Positions 22,099 through 35,261 of a DNA stretch of 64,000 nucleotides are shown piece by piece (position 1 is the first letter of the stretch; the number at the start of each line of letters is the position of its first letter). The stretch comes from Owenia fusiformis. Lineage: Eukaryota > Annelida > Polychaeta > Sabellida > Oweniidae. Both the position numbers and the translations under genes were made by a program. The notes under the pieces were generated by a model that saw nothing but the letters and a program-made list of their open reading frames with translations, had not been told where the DNA came from and made no database searches. The DNA is taken from contig CAIIXF020000008.1 in the NCBI GenBank assembly GCA_903813345.2, forward strand, positions 26,208,822 to 26,272,821, written 5' to 3'.

Positions 22099-25000
22099 CT
22101 TTGAGATTTTCCTCTAATAGTCATGTAAGGAGTTAAAATCTGTGGAACTGTTTTAATTTCCGGGTTTATAGTCAATGCCCTACTGTAGGTATGCCATTTG
22201 TGATTCTAATCTCTGGAAAACAAAACCTTAATATGTGAATATTTAAGTTATACAGCGATTCTAAAATATCATCACATTATTATTTGCTTACCACATCTCT
22301 CGGCTTATTTTTTCTCAAAAGTTTTTGAATAAATTCGAAAAACTTGACACCCTCTTATCTTTCCATTTCTTATGAATTTGAATATTTCTGCATCTTTCTG
22401 CACCTTCAATGACTTCACTAGGATGTTCAATATTTTGGGGGAAAATATATCTGCTAAAATATTGTATGGGAAACACTGGCCTGCTTTCCATTCATAGTGA
22501 AACTTGTATAACTGCATCGTTTCTTTCCACTGGGTCTAGAGATGGTAAGGGCAACTGAAACCTTGTGAGTCAAGATGGTATAATATTTGAACACCTCTCT
22601 AATCCGATCACCTCTAAATCTGAACACCCTTTCTCGGTACCATTGACTCACTTGTAAAAAATCTAAACAGCTACTAATCCGAACCCTTTTGGCTGATCCC
22701 AATGGCGTTCGAATTTTTTTTTCGAATCGAGGTTTTATGTTACAACATTTTCAATTTGCATTTTTATTCTTTGCTGTACATCACACAATATAAGACAATT
22801 CACTACAACATGTTTTATGTTTCACACGTACTGTCATATTTTAGTGCTGTCATATTGCTTATCTAGGTAATACTATATAATCAAGTCGATCTCTCTCCAC
22901 ATGATCTCCCTCTCTGATTGTTATATGTCGCATTTCGTTACTCAATTAAATGAGTGCGTGATGAAAATGTTACGTATGAGCACTTCTCACAGGTCATACA
23001 AGGCCTTGGGTCAGGGTGCACTTTGATGAATTTCATGACCATGTGCTATTTTCAGATAAACATAACTCATTTCAAACATCATCTACATCTTTCATTCTTG
23101 CACAAATGATGCATTAGAGTACCTAGACTATTAATTGAGGGTTGATAATTCTTCAGAATGTTTGAATAACTAGACTATTCAGTGGTTTACTTTTCAAAAT
23201 TGGAAAAAAAATCCAAAGTGCACTCTGGCTTGTACTTTACCATAATCTGGTTGGTAACTCATTGGTTGGTAACTCATTTAGGCGCCATGGAGGTAACAGG
23301 AAATGACAAAAGAAAAAATGACAAAACCATGCTGGATTTTGAAAATATTTTGAACCAAGATAACAGAGTTCTGTTTGGACATCCACTCAACTAGTTCCAC
23401 ATATCATTTACATGACCGGGAACACAATGGAAATGGTCAGATTGACCATAAACATGATGAAATAACCTTTTTAGCCCTCTGAAAATGTGACTGAAAAGTA
23501 GCTAAAAGTAGGGGCTCAAGAAAGGTCAATGAACAGAATCTTTTGATTTTTTCAGAAAATGTGTCCAATATATCGCTCTAAATGATACAATCTTTGAAAT
23601 TTAAAAAAATTGTCTGAAACAATAATGGCTGTAGTAAAAAGGAAAATAGATTTCAGTTTTTCAGTTTCGATTTTCAGTTTTTTTTTTCAGTTTTTCTTTT
23701 TCTAAGAATGATATATAGATGCCCGATTCAAAATAGCCGCCATATAGATTGATATACAAATATGTTGATATTGAGTTTGTAAATTCAGCCTCTGTTACTT
23801 ACCTTATGACGTTCAAATAAGTGTTTGTTATAGTATATGTCACTATATAAGATAACTTTGAAATCCAACAGTTTTTTCTTCCAGGATTTTCAGAATGAAT
23901 TTATCATTTGATCTCTTAAAATAGTGATCCATCTGTGACTAACATGATTTTCCTTCTACCACCTATGCATTGATCTTTACCGTTAGCCTTTGCAATTTCC
24001 TCTTCTTTGCAAATATTATGTGTAGACTATGCACTTTATCAAGTCTGAATGGAAAATTCTGAATTCTGTCTTTAAATGCAAGAAAAATATTTTGAAAAAT
24101 AAGCCCTGCATAATTCCAAATAAGTTATAAACGATAATGTAGTGTGATGTCGGACGAAAATACGGACGCGTTTCTATCCCCTGAATAGACATGCTTCATG
24201 TTTGTGTCATGCAAATTCAATTGCCTACCTAACTTGTGTTTTTGCAAGGACTCGGATGGATGGATATTCTGTTATATGACTTGCGGCAAACCTACCATTT
24301 CCCATGGTTAACATGGGTATGTCAATTTTCAAAAATTCATCAAAGTCATCAATTTTCGACCTATTGTAATTGGGAAAATTTGGAGGTATTGAAAATAAAG
24401 TCAAGTTACGTTTCCATCAATGTTATAAGTAATCTCATCGCAGGTTAAGTAAATAAAAATTCAAACGTAAAGAGGCTTTTACACGTAGTTCAATGGGGGA
24501 GCTAAGGTTGCCAAACTTATGGAGGAGAGTGTACAATGTACCATTTGTATAATGTAAATTGTATTACGCATCATATATCTTTTAATGACTCTATAGATGT
24601 CATGACCTAACATATTAGTCATTACAAAATAAATATGTTGTTATCATAATATTTACAATTTATGCAAAAACTTGTTATTTACATATGTTACAATATACTT
24701 TACGTGTGATGCACCCAAAATGCTAATCTAATATATCTCATACATCAACATATTTACTAAAATATGGAACGTTTTAACAGTTTTGTGTAAGTTCATCTCT
24801 CTGGTTTATATATTAAAACAACTTTATTCATTTCTTCAGAGATTTTTTTTATTAGATCAAGGCTTTCGACTTGTATCCTCAAGTATGTGAGATTTATGAA
24901 TTGTTTCTCTTTCTACATGAAGATAATTTAATTGGCCAAAGTCCGGATTTTATCAAATCTGCAGAGTTACAGTTCTTGTTGGCCCTCACATGTATTATTT

Positions 25001-25139
25001 AACAACGAGAAAGTCAATGACCTTCCAAATGAAATATAAATACGTGTTTTATTCTTTCATTTTAAAACTAATCTGGTTTAAACCCTTATTGTGCATCTTA
25101 TGAATTGTGGTAATATGTAAATAAGTGTTAAAAACAAAC
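22099..25139. other. Intergenic DNA upstream of the deiodinase gene
   Basis: This span holds the presumed deiodinase promoter, but I see no clear TATA or CpG-rich core. At about 22570-22730 words such as GAACACCTCTCTAATCCGA resemble the interior of the TA-flanked element at 50.5 kb. At 23650-23700 there is a run of CAGTTTTT words. No recognisable gene is seen. Confidence 0.45.
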
Positions 25140-25260
25140 CAAAATGATGAGATTTACAAAATTTCGATTTATCCATACATCTTCATCAGGTTAACTCAGG
25201 TAAACTTAACCTGATGAAGATGTACGCATTCATCGAAAATTTGTAAATCACAACATTTTG
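25140..25260. repeat. 121-bp near-perfect hairpin (arms about 58 bp)
   Basis: The left half (CAAAATGATGAGATTTACAA ... CATCTTCATCAGGTTAA) is the reverse complement of the right half (TTAACCTGATGAAGATG ... TTGTAAATCACAACATTTTG), with roughly eight mismatches and a loop of only a few bases. The transcript would fold into one long stem. It may be a minimal foldback MITE or a small-RNA precursor. The sequence alone does not decide. Confidence 0.88.
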
Positions 25261-26053
25261 TTTTATGATTCGTGGGATAGATTTTATTCTATCGTGACGA
25301 ATAATATACGAGTAATATGCTGATGCAATTACCCAAATGCGAGTAGATAGTTATCAGTTTCACCACCAGGTGGCTGATTCGGGTCAATTAACATGGCAGG
25401 TATATAAGAAAGTTCCCTTAAACTTGAATATTATCAATTTAAGTGGCTCAATTTTCATATAACCCTTATGTGTCTGATACTTATACCAATGAAAATATGT
25501 CCAGTAAAGCAAAATATTATCTGTCCACTAAAAGAAAAGATATTTCATTTTTTGTGATTTTATAGCATGGGGTCTATGGGGAATCTCCCCGAGCTAGAAG
25601 TCACATTTTCAAAGAAAATTAATTTTTCAAAGTTGATAAACACTTTTCAAAACCACATTTCTAGATGTAATTTTACACGTAGATTTCAAATATGATATTA
25701 CTTTGACTGAATTTTGAATTTTTAATGACGTAAATCAAGATTATTTCTACTCGCATCTGGGTTATTCGGAGAAGTACTTACCGTCTCAGGTTTTGCAAAC
25801 ATTTTCAACATGAGTTTTTCCTTTAGACTTTTAAGCTTCCGGTGTTCTCAGTGAATTGGATGTTGACTTAAATTTTATTCGAACTCGAACCCAAAGGTCA
25901 AAACTCCTTTCATAATAATGCAGTTTTTCACCACACAGAACTTGAACTTTAACACACTAAAATCGAAGTTATCTTTTGATCAAACTTGTAAAGTTAATTA
26001 TATGTTTACGTCCTATTGAGTGAAGGTATCTTATCAATATTAGTGACAGTATT
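25261..26053. other. No gene seen; sequence partly shared with 28.6-28.9 kb
   Basis: Words around 25390-25600 (ACTTGAATATT, ATAACCCTTATGT, AAGATATTTCA with TGTGATTTTATA, ATGGGGTCTATGG) recur in reverse complement around 28640-28890. This marks a dispersed repeat in inverted orientation about 3 kb apart. It is non-coding. Confidence 0.55.
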
Positions 26054-26272
26054 CAGGCCCGTAGCCAGGATTTGCCAAGGGGGGGGGGGGGTTCAGTTTT
26101 CAAAAATTTCCAGGGGGGATTCACATTTGAAAATTTTGGCCCAAATATGACTAAAATCACTTGAAAAGTGCTCAAAATGGTGAAAAACTGCATGATTTTA
26201 AAAGAATTTTTGGCCAGGGGGGGGGGGGGGTTCGCCCGAACCCTGCGAACCCCCCCCCTGGCTACGGGCCTG
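26054..26272. mobile_element. 219-bp CAGGCCCGTAGCC MITE with 5-bp duplication
   Basis: The ends CAGGCCCGTAGCCAGG and CCTGGCTACGGGCCTG are perfect 16-bp inverted repeats. GTATT flanks both sides (26049-26053 and 26273-26277). Long G runs sit inside each end. It is non-coding and looks young because both ends and the duplication are intact. It belongs with the elements at 11601, 13608, 44496 and 48884. Confidence 0.93.
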
Positions 26273-27199
26273 GTATTTATAATAGTCATGAGTGAGGATT
26301 AAAGTGCCCCTAAAATGATATTCAGAATGATTTGCATAGTAAAACTTTATTGCACTAAATGACCTTAGTTTTTAATCCCAATGACCTAATTTCAATTTGG
26401 ATATGTTCATGTTATTTTCAATGAAACCTTGGGGCAACGGATCCTTATTTAATTAGTCCGTTCGGGTCATAGTGTATTTTTAGTATTTTTGTGATAATGA
26501 ATGGAAACCAATGACCACTATTAGGATATGATGGTATCCCCATGTTAATCAATGGTGCACATCCCCATGTTTAAGTCAATATAGGGTTTCATTGGGTTTC
26601 TTGCTAAATATATTAATATGGGACGAATTGCAAGTTCCAATAGTTAATTGCGGGATCTAAATGATACTGTTTATCTTATCATTCTTCTGAAAATACATTT
26701 CAGATGAAGTGTCTTAAGAACCAAACTAAAAATTCCTGGTGAATCCAGAGTTGGACAGCGACAAACCACCTCCAGTTAGCTATTAAACAGAACTTACCTG
26801 AATTATCTAATTTACATTGAATTATAGAAGTGTATATACTTACAGACTTAATTCACTTTGTATATTTAATTTATGTGAAAGAACATACAGTATTTATTAT
26901 ACGTTTCTTTCTCTGACCATTACTTGACATTGAAGAATACGGGAGTTATTTATGTACTGCATTCACATTGTTCGCAAACCACCCATTCCCCACCACCATC
27001 CCACTGTTTTTATTAACCAACTTACAATGATTCATTACGTTTGCAATAAAATACCATATTCTTTTTGTATTCTTTCTTTCTTCTTCTTTTTCTTTTTCTT
27101 TTCTATTTGTTTTATATCATCAGAATCATTACATATTCATATTACATAATGTATATAATAAATCAATATCAGTCATCAATCATACGATCATTGTAACAA
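26273..27199. other. No gene seen
   Basis: AT-rich non-coding DNA with a pyrimidine-rich low-complexity tract near 27070-27110 (CTTTCTTCTTCTTTTTC). Confidence 0.5.
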
Positions 27200-28190
27200 T
27201 TTTACAATATTATAAGCTCCATAGTCTCATCTCATGTTCCAACATACATTCAACATTGTAACTATATAGACCACATTTGTATTTGCTAATCACATGTTTT
27301 CCAACCATTAACATACGATTAATTTTCCTTTCAACCCTTTTGTCCTCGTCCTTGTATTCAAAAATAATATCGTGCTTAAATTCTATATTTCTTTTCAATT
27401 TGAGGAACATGTGTTATCTATTATTTCCCAGACTCGTTTTTATCTTTCTACATTCTATAAAGAAATGCTCATATAATATGTATTCTTACAGGCACAGAAA
27501 TTACAAAGTTCATCATTTTTAATTTTCATTTTGAATAGCAAAACTTTACTTGTAACTTCTGTGCAACATTTTAAATTGAAGTGATTTTAACATTGGTTCT
27601 TTAATTTTTCGAACATTAAGCCAAATGTCTTTCCAACACAACTGATTATATGTATCATTCCAACCTCTTTCACTGATTGGACTTTCCAATTTACGTTTTA
27701 ATAGAGATTTTCTGATCATTTGAGCATTTGCTCTATTTAGATCAATTTCATTGAATGTAGTTTTAGTGTTCATCATCTTGCAATTGTTTTACAATCACTC
27801 TTTTAAGACTTTGTCGGGTCATATTGTATTCAATGAAAAAGTTATGATTTCTCCAAATTTTTCCCTTTAATAAATCTGCATTTTTTATTCTGCCTGTACT
27901 TTGATCAATCACATCTGAGATTGATTTTATTCCAACATTTTCCCATGATTTAAAATGTAATTGTTTATTTTGGTAACACCTGTTATTCCACAAGTAATCA
28001 TTGGTACAAATGTTTTATATTTACTTTTTTTTATTGTGGGCCATGATTTGGATAATAACGAGTAAAATGTTGGAATATTTTTGTGTACTTTTAAGTGAAA
28101 TTTTATGTGAAATTGCATGGAATGTAATCTTTAATGAGCAATCTTTCATAAGATTACAGACAACGACTGTTTATGCCACTTTTCCATATT
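27200..28190 (-). pseudogene. Decayed non-LTR retrotransposon (LINE), 3' end of ORF2
   Basis: Several minus-strand frames, broken by frameshifts and stops, read in order like the C-terminal part of a LINE reverse transcriptase protein. They include NIPTFYSLLSKSWPTIKKSK and FVPMITCGITGV, then WNNRCYQNKQLHFKSWENVG with IKSISDVID, then WLNVRKIKEPMLKSLQFKML. Next comes a zinc-knuckle-like NDELCNFCACKNTYY, followed after a frameshift by EHFFIEC, then KHVISKYKCGLYSYNVECML. The order and the CxxC...H...C pattern are typical of the region after the polymerase domain. The polymerase core itself is not seen in the window. It cannot be active. The exact clade is undetermined. Confidence 0.8.
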
Positions 28191-29174
28191 AGTTTCGTTA
28201 ACTGAACCAACAAGGATACTGTTGAACACTTAAAGTTAAATTTTCTTTTCACTTTTTCTTTTTTCTTAGGAAATCTAAATCAGAAAATTGTGTTATGTAA
28301 ATTTTGTGACAATAATTTAATCCCCAGTACCAATTACACAATGAGGATCGGGTGATTGATATTTCATAACTTGGTACAAAGGCCTTTTCACCCATGTACG
28401 AAAAAACAATGATGTTTCAGTGGTCCATGATCGAATATGAACAAATGACATATCATTGGAAAGGGGAGACACGTGGCTTCATGATAAACTAAATGAAATT
28501 GATGTAATCATGACTGGTTTTGTGATTCTACAATGTTTTTCTTTGTTGCGTTTTTTGGGACGCCCCTTATATCTTTGGCACTGGGTAACTTGAGTGACAT
28601 CTTTCTTTAACTATGAAATATAAAGATGGCATCTACGTGTAAAATTGCATCCAGTTTCAAAAATTGTTTATCAACTTAAAAATTTTATTTTCTTATGTGA
28701 CTTCCAGATCGAGTAGATAGACCCCATGTTATAAAACCACAAAAAAGTGAAATATATTTTCTTCTATTGGACAGATAATATTTACTTTTACTGGACATAT
28801 TTTAATTTGTATGCCTATCATATACATAAGGGTCATATGAAAATTGATACACTAAACTGATGAATATTCAAGTTTAAGGGGACCATACTTATTAGTGTTA
28901 TTGGTAAATAATTCATATATCTCCTGCTGAGGTGAGCGGGAGATATATATATCACCCGCTCATCAACAATCCCCAGGAATTTCTTTCGGTGCTTTTTTGA
29001 ATTCCCGGAATATACCTGGTACTTTGGCTCTATTTGATAAATATTAATTTCATACACTGTTAAAAGCTGTTCAGTTTTAAAAAACAAAAATTGTCGAAGA
29101 GTTTAAATTGAGATCCTGTTAGTTCTACGCTGTTCTTTAGAATAAGCAAGATACCCCTGGGAATATACAAAATA
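28191..29174. other. No gene seen; repeat fragments
   Basis: Contains the inverted relative of the 25.4-25.6 kb repeat (about 28640-28890). There is a small AT-rich hairpin near 28917-28962 (ATATCTCC...GGGAGATATATATA). It is non-coding. Confidence 0.5.
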
Positions 29175-30452
29175 CAGGGTGGTCCAAAAAAGTGAACCCC
29201 TACAACGGGCCATATTTCCCTTATTTAAATCCACTCATCCCTTTATTTTTAAGGAATCCTTTCATATTATAAGCCATAACCAAAAATTACTAAAAATGGA
29301 TAAAATGTGATTTTCAGCATCTGCGATTCTTCAACCCTTCAACACCCTTCCCCTGACAATTTTTTTAAAGTCCCCGTCTAAAGTTTGAAAATATTTTTTT
29401 ATCATTCATTTACTATTTGTCAGGACTTAAAAAGTGATTTTAGAGATTTTTGAACAAACAATTTTTTTTGAAAAAAAAGTTGTGAGTATTTCATTTCTCA
29501 AATATTCAAATTTCCCGCCATTTTTCAAAAAAAAGTTGAAATTTCTTAATCATCAAATATTTCTTAATGCATTTCAAAAAAGATTATCTTTTTAACACCA
29601 ATGCAAAGATTGAACAAAGGACACACTATTTCAATAATAAAATGCCATATTTAATGGGCCACTTCACTGTTTTAGCATATCAAAAATATTTTGAAACATT
29701 AGTGATGTCACTAAGGTAACCAAAACTTTTTGAAAAAAATAGAATTTCTTTTTTCGATGTCAATCTTTTCTAAATATGTTAGACTTTCATAAAAAACCAA
29801 TGTTGATTGTCTAACCAGGTTAAAAGGAAGTATAAATTATGTTTTAGATATCATTGTACCATTGGTTTCTATGAGAACTAAAATTTTGAAATGCATTTTT
29901 CTCAGAACCATTTTCATGCACTGATAAGTTCATTTCTCGCTTGTTTATCAATCGATTTTCTTAATTTTTCGGCAAAAAACATGGGAGGATGAATGCCATG
30001 CATTGGTATGAATTGTGGCTAATTAGAAGATATGAGTGACCTCTAAAAGTTGGTTTTAAATAAATTCACAAATTTTGGAACAAAAAGTCTATCAAAAACC
30101 ACTTTTTGAAATTAAAAAAAAAAGTTTCACATATCACACTTTGATAACATTGGGTAAGAATACAATATAAGCCAAAGTGGTTTAAACTTTACATGGGGCC
30201 TTTAAAGAGCAAATATTTTCTGACTTTGTTTGGTTTTGAATCACGCACATTAGGGCGTAAAAACTAGCATTCTACCTCTGTTAGTTGCAAAGATATTGTG
30301 ATTCAAAGAAATGTTCTAAGTTTCCATAGACGAAAATTTTTCCCAGCGAAATCGCAACATGCCCCTATATGATCTTGAAATGTCAAAATCTTCATTAATC
30401 ATAGACCAATTCTAGTGAATTATGGCTCAAAACATTTTTTTGGATCACCCTG
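29175..30452. mobile_element. 1.28-kb non-autonomous mariner-like element
   Basis: The ends CAGGGTGGTCCAAAAAA and TTTTTTTGGATCACCCTG are inverted repeats with one or two mismatches. TA lies directly outside on both sides (29173-29174 and 30453-30454). TA target sites and CAGGGTG-type ends fit the Tc1/mariner superfamily. No transposase frame is left. Its right half (29640-30206) is the source or a copy of the repeat at 15822 and 35262. Confidence 0.82.
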
Positions 30453-31614
30453 TATATATATATAATATTTTTCATAACAGTTTTACAGTCATGTTAGTTC
30501 TGCTGCTGTTCTTTAGATAGCACTCATTGGTGTACGAGATCATAAGTCAAGGGAAAAGTAATAGTAAGTTGTATATACAGAAAGGTGCACAGGTCTGACT
30601 GCGTTAACCAGGTCGCAGCGTTTCTTGAATATGAGAATGTCATCATTTTTAAGACTGGATTTTCGGTCATCAAATCACAATTACGATGATGTGTGGTGTG
30701 TTGAAGCATTGAAATTTGACCAAAATATACGTTGGTGCTCTAATCTTGGCTCAACTAATCACACGTCTTGACAAAAGGGGTTTTGACCAGGAGAATGACA
30801 AATATTATATGTTTGTGAATTTTGATAACTATAGTTCAAACGTCAAACGTACAACATGAATATCACACCCTTCAAATGGTATACTCGAAATAAGTAACTC
30901 ATACCTCTTATTCTCATTATTGGGGAAATCGTAAGACGGCTAATCATTCCCGCCCGCCAGTTTTCCTACTCCTGGGCGTTTTTTGTTTAGTTTTGAACGC
31001 TCCATCGTGCAGTGTAAGAGCGCTTGGGTTGAACACCGTGAAATATGCAGTTTTAAGATAAAGATTTGAAAAAACAATGATCTAAGTTTGAAAAACACTT
31101 TGGAGAAGATTAAGGACACATTTTTGAAAAATGTTCAATCTTCAATCTCAAATGTGCACCTGTCTCTTATTCGGGGAACTTACTATTACTTATCCCTTGA
31201 CCTATGTACGTGATATTTTTTGGAGAGAGATCGAATCTTTTCTTCGGAATTTTTTGCACTGAAAAATATGTTTAATATTGTATGCTAGACTATATCCTCA
31301 AGTCTGAAATTTTTTTGAAATGAAAATATTCAGACTATAGCCCACATATGTTAAAACTTGGGATTGAAAATTATTTGTTTACATAGGAAGTGCCATTCAA
31401 AATGGCCGACTGGGTAAATTAATTTGCATATTTGTTACTTCCCCTAGCTTTATTTCCATTTGACAATATGCTGTGTTACTTTTTATGGCATTTAATTGTA
31501 CCTTACAACTTAATTGAATTGTTATAATGCTTATTTTTGGGAGCTGAAGTTTCCTAAAATTGATAATTGTGTGCAGGAAATTTCCTGTTTTTCCCACAGG
31601 AGGGACATAATGAT
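30453..31614. other. No gene seen
   Basis: Non-coding. Small CpG-bearing patches near 30940-31030 and the word AAAATGGCCGAC at 31399 are the only promoter-like words. I see no supported gene. Confidence 0.45.
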
Positions 31615-31649
31615 CAATAGACTGAATTCTCAGGAAATTCAGTCTATTG
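31615..31649. repeat. Perfect 14-bp hairpin, 7-nt loop
   Basis: CAATAGACTGAATT (31615-31628), loop CTCAGGA, then AATTCAGTCTATTG (31636-31649), a perfect reverse complement. A second small palindrome, CAGGAAATTTCCTG, lies about 30 bp upstream. In bacteria this would suggest a terminator; here it is an unexplained hairpin in intergenic DNA. Confidence 0.85.
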
Positions 31650-31726
31650 GATATAGACTAATTGTATGCAAGCATAAACCAGCTCATCAACTTGTTCTGC
31701 AACATAGGCCCAGGAAGAAGATTTAA

Positions 31727-31794
31727 ATCCCCCTCCCAGTCACTGTGTAATTTAAATTTTTTCTAAATAAATACATAGTGAGTGGGAGGGGGAT
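31727..31794. repeat. GC-rich 21-bp imperfect inverted repeat
   Basis: ATCCCCCTCCCAGTCACTGTG (21 positions, 31727-31747) pairs with CATAGTGAGTGGG-AGGGGGAT at 31774-31794 with two mismatches. The loop of 26 nt is AT-rich. The G-rich arm stands out from the AT-rich surroundings. Confidence 0.8.
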
Positions 31795-31880
31795 GAACTC
31801 TTGTTCCCGAACGTAATTTTAGCAGGCGGAAGAAGAAGGCGTGGCACATTTGTTTACCATTTCAAATTTACCGCCAAACT

Positions 31881-31892
31881 GATGACGTCATC
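31881..31892. promoter_or_regulatory. Palindromic CRE site GATGACGTCATC
   Basis: A perfect 12-bp palindrome containing the full CREB/ATF site TGACGTCA. It lies in a short GC-richer stretch (31800-31960) that ends near GGAAAAG/GTGGGT, a possible plus-strand donor. It could mark a promoter for a leader exon of the Smaug gene 10 kb downstream, but no other evidence supports this. Confidence 0.3.
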
Positions 31893-33013
31893 AAAATCTG
31901 CTAAGAAAACATGTGGTAGAAAAAGACAAATTTAGGATACGGAAAAGGTGGGTGTTTTTAGCATTTTAAACGCTTTCGTTGATGATTTATGTGAGATTTA
32001 TAGTATTCCTTAATCTACGAATACACGAGGATCATACATATAGCCGATTTAATTCAGCAAACAGAGGAAATTATGGGTTATGGGCGTCGAAACGAAGGTC
32101 AGTATTTGTGGTGAATTTTCACAAAACATTTCAATATCCGCTTTCGATTGTTCAACAAATGATTTGAACCGGAGTTATAGACGCTTTGGGGATAGTAAAC
32201 GTTACATTGAAAATGTTTCTAATGTGCATTTCCTCTCATATAACAGTCCATATATATATCGAGTTAAATTTGTATCCATACATAAACAAAGTGAATGACA
32301 AAGGAAGGACAGAAATGTGGGAGTGGCCAAGCCTAATTTAGTCCTGGATTGTAACTCACCCAGTAACATTCACCAAATTTTGCTGAGAGTGTAATATAAG
32401 TTGACGAATTGAATATCTGCTCAATATATGAAGGGAATTCAACAAGTATTTCTTACATCGGTTCAAGGTTACTAAACATTACCTTCTTCTAAGGCCACTC
32501 CAATATTGTGACTGTTCGTCCAAAGATAAATCCCTGCATGTTTTTTACTCTGCCAGATGTGAGTCATGTCGCTGTATACAGGTCATGTCGTAATCATGAA
32601 ATTTGAAATCAAATGTTTTCCACATGACAATTTGAATTGCGAGTTTTGGTCTTATTACCTCACCAAAAAATTCCAAAACACACATGAAGTGATAAACCTA
32701 TATACGTTCACATCTTCTGGATCGCTAACCTAGAATTTACAGCCAGTTACTAATGTCAGACGTTAATGACATTTCATCAAGTTTTTGAATATCGCCATTT
32801 TTCTTGAAGCGGTTTGTTTAATTTTAGACGAAATCCTGAATAAATCATGCAATATCTCATCAAGGAGCCAGTTCCATTTCAATTCATGAAATATTAACAT
32901 GACGTTTTTTAGAATATAAATTAAATTTATTGAACCATGACTAGAAATTTTACAATAGTTCACAGTGTTCCAGATGGAATTACTTGCCAAGAATTCAGCT
33001 AAGGCCACCGGGG
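31893..33013. other. No gene seen
   Basis: Non-coding sequence between the CRE site and the 91-bp satellite. The short plus-strand frames around 31979-32298 show no family features. Confidence 0.45.
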
Positions 33014-34462
33014 TACTACATGCCATGTGCACCAAGTACAATTAGCATCTTGCCAAGTACGAAGTATACATGTTGCCCAGCATGTGGACCAAGTTACAAG
33101 TCACATAATGCCAAGTCCCATATTCAAAATTTTCGAAGTCTTAATGATAAACCTCGCATGTGCAGCATGTGGACCAAGTTAGCAAGTGACATGGTACCAT
33201 GTTGCATGTTCAAATAGCATCTTGTCAAGTTTAAACTATACATCTCGCATGTGCAGCATGTGGACCAAGTTAGCAAGTGACATGGTACCATGTTGCATGT
33301 TCAAATAGCATCTTGCCAAGTTTAAACTATATATCTCGCATGTGCTGCATGTGGACCAAGTTAGCAAGTGACATGCTGCCATGTTGCATGTTCAAATAGC
33401 ATCTTGCCAAGTTTAAACTATATATCTCGCATGTGCAGCATGTGGACTAAGTTAGCAAGTGACATGCTACCATGTTGCATGTTTAAATAGCATCTTGCCA
33501 AGTTTAAACTATACATCTCGCATGTGCTGCATGTGGACCAAGTTAGCAAGTGACATGCTGCCATGTTGCATGTTCAAATAGCATCTTGCCAAGTTTAAAC
33601 CGTACATCTCACATGTGCAGCATGTGGACCAAGTTAGCAAGTGACATGCTACCATGTTGCATGTTGAAATAGCATATTGCCAAGTTTAAACTATACAACT
33701 CGCATGTGCAGCATGTGGACCAAGTTGCCAAGTGACATGGTACCATGTTGCATGTACAGATAGCATCTTGCCAAGTTTAAACTATACATCTCGTCTCGCA
33801 TGTGCAGCATGTGGACCAAGTTAGCAAGTGACATGCTACCATGTTGCATGTTGAAATAGCATCTTGCCAAGTTTAAACTATACAACTCGCATGTGCAGCA
33901 TGTGGACCAAGTTGCCAAGTGACATGGTACCATGTTGCATGTACAAATAGCATCTTGCCAAGTTTAAACTATACAGCTCGCATGTGCAGCATGTGGACCA
34001 AGTTGCCAAGTGACATGGTACCATGTTGCATGTACAGATAGCATATTGCCACGTTTAAACCATACGACTCACATGTGCAGCATGTGGACCAAGTTGCCAA
34101 GTGGCATGCTGCCATGTTGCATGTTCGAATAGCATCTTGCCAAGTTTCAACTATACATCTCGCATGTGCAGCATGTGGACCAAGTTAGCAAGTTACATGC
34201 TACCATGTTGCATGTTCGAATAGCATCTTGCCAAGTTTAAACTATACATTTCGCATGTGCAGCATGTGGACCAAGTTGCCAAGTGACATGGTACCATGTT
34301 GCATGTACAGATAGCATCTTGCCAAGTTTAAACTATACAGCTCGCATGTGCTCCATGTGGACCAAGTTAGCAAGTGACATGCTGCCATCTTGCATGTTCG
34401 AATAGCATCTTGCCAAGTTTCAACTATACATCTCTCATGTGCAGCATGTGGATCAAGTTCCA
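33014..34462. repeat. 91-bp satellite array, about 16 units
   Basis: Head-to-tail units are marked by AGCATCTTGCCAAGTTTAAA at 33216, 33307, 33398 and so on, at exact 91-bp steps. The first two units are diverged, and one unit near 33790 has a 5-bp insertion (CTCGT repeated). Each unit carries about five CATG words, for example in GCATGTGCAGCATGTGG and TACCATGTTGCATGT. Open frames on either strand across the array are by-products of the repeat. It lies in intergenic DNA upstream of the Smaug gene. Confidence 0.95.
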
Positions 34463-35261
34463 AAATGACACGTTTGTTTATTTGGAATGGGAAATTAAAT
34501 GATAAAATATATTTTTAAACTAAAAAGTTTGTTTAATGAAACGTAAAACGAATGAAATGAACACAAATTTGGAAAATGTAATTTAAAAAATGGTAAATTG
34601 GTATATAAGTTTGAGCTTTGTAGTAAGCATATGAAGAAATCATCCTCTACAATATTCTTGGTTAGCTGACCACTAACTCCCGGGCACTGACTACATTTGT
34701 ATTCTGCCACTCTCAGGCCAGTAGTCAGCTTTTACCAGGGAGGGAAGCATTTAAAGAATTCCATGAGGGATTTGACTTTTCCTTTGCATTATACCTTAGA
34801 ATTCACACATGTAAAATGTTTCAATATGATAATAATAGATTACTAACTTTATGTTCTCATAAAACAAAAATAGATTGCAGAGAATAATTTATTATGTAGA
34901 GATGATTTTATTATGGAATAATTGTGAAGTAATAAACTTGTTAATGTTACAAAGCTATGAACAGCATATTACAGTATCATATACAATTATTCTAACACAA
35001 TTCTAAACACATGTGAACATTATAGTATCCTTGTATTAATGTTCCAATCTGAGTGTCAGTTAGTTCACTAAGTAGGCTCCCTGGTCAGAAACATCTTGAA
35101 TTCTTGAATAAGTAGAAATAAGAATATAACTGTATTTATGTAGAATTGAAAATCTGTATATCTGCAAATATAGAACATTTACCATTGCCCATGAGTTTTC
35201 TGCTCTGTAGAAAGACCATAAATGCACATCTTTATGAATTTATATAATCAATAGCACTTTA
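34463..35261. other. No gene seen; one element end
   Basis: Non-coding. At about 34712-34790 a fragment (GCCAGTAGTCAGCTTTTACC, AGGGAGG, CCATGAGGGATTTGACTTTT) resembles the left half of the CAG...CTG MITE family. Confidence 0.5.

Noticed and set aside
26053-26289. 78-codon minus-strand frame with proline runs
   Set aside because: The prolines come from poly-G/C tracts in the ends of a MITE; the frame spans the element and its flanks.
31615-31649. Rho-independent terminator
   Set aside because: The hairpin shape fits, but the DNA is clearly animal nuclear DNA with spliced genes, so bacterial termination does not apply.
33691-34463. Repeated peptide frames on the minus strand (MQHGTMSLGNLVHMLHMR type)
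   Set aside because: They are translations of the 91-bp satellite. The unit length is not a multiple of three and frames break between units.
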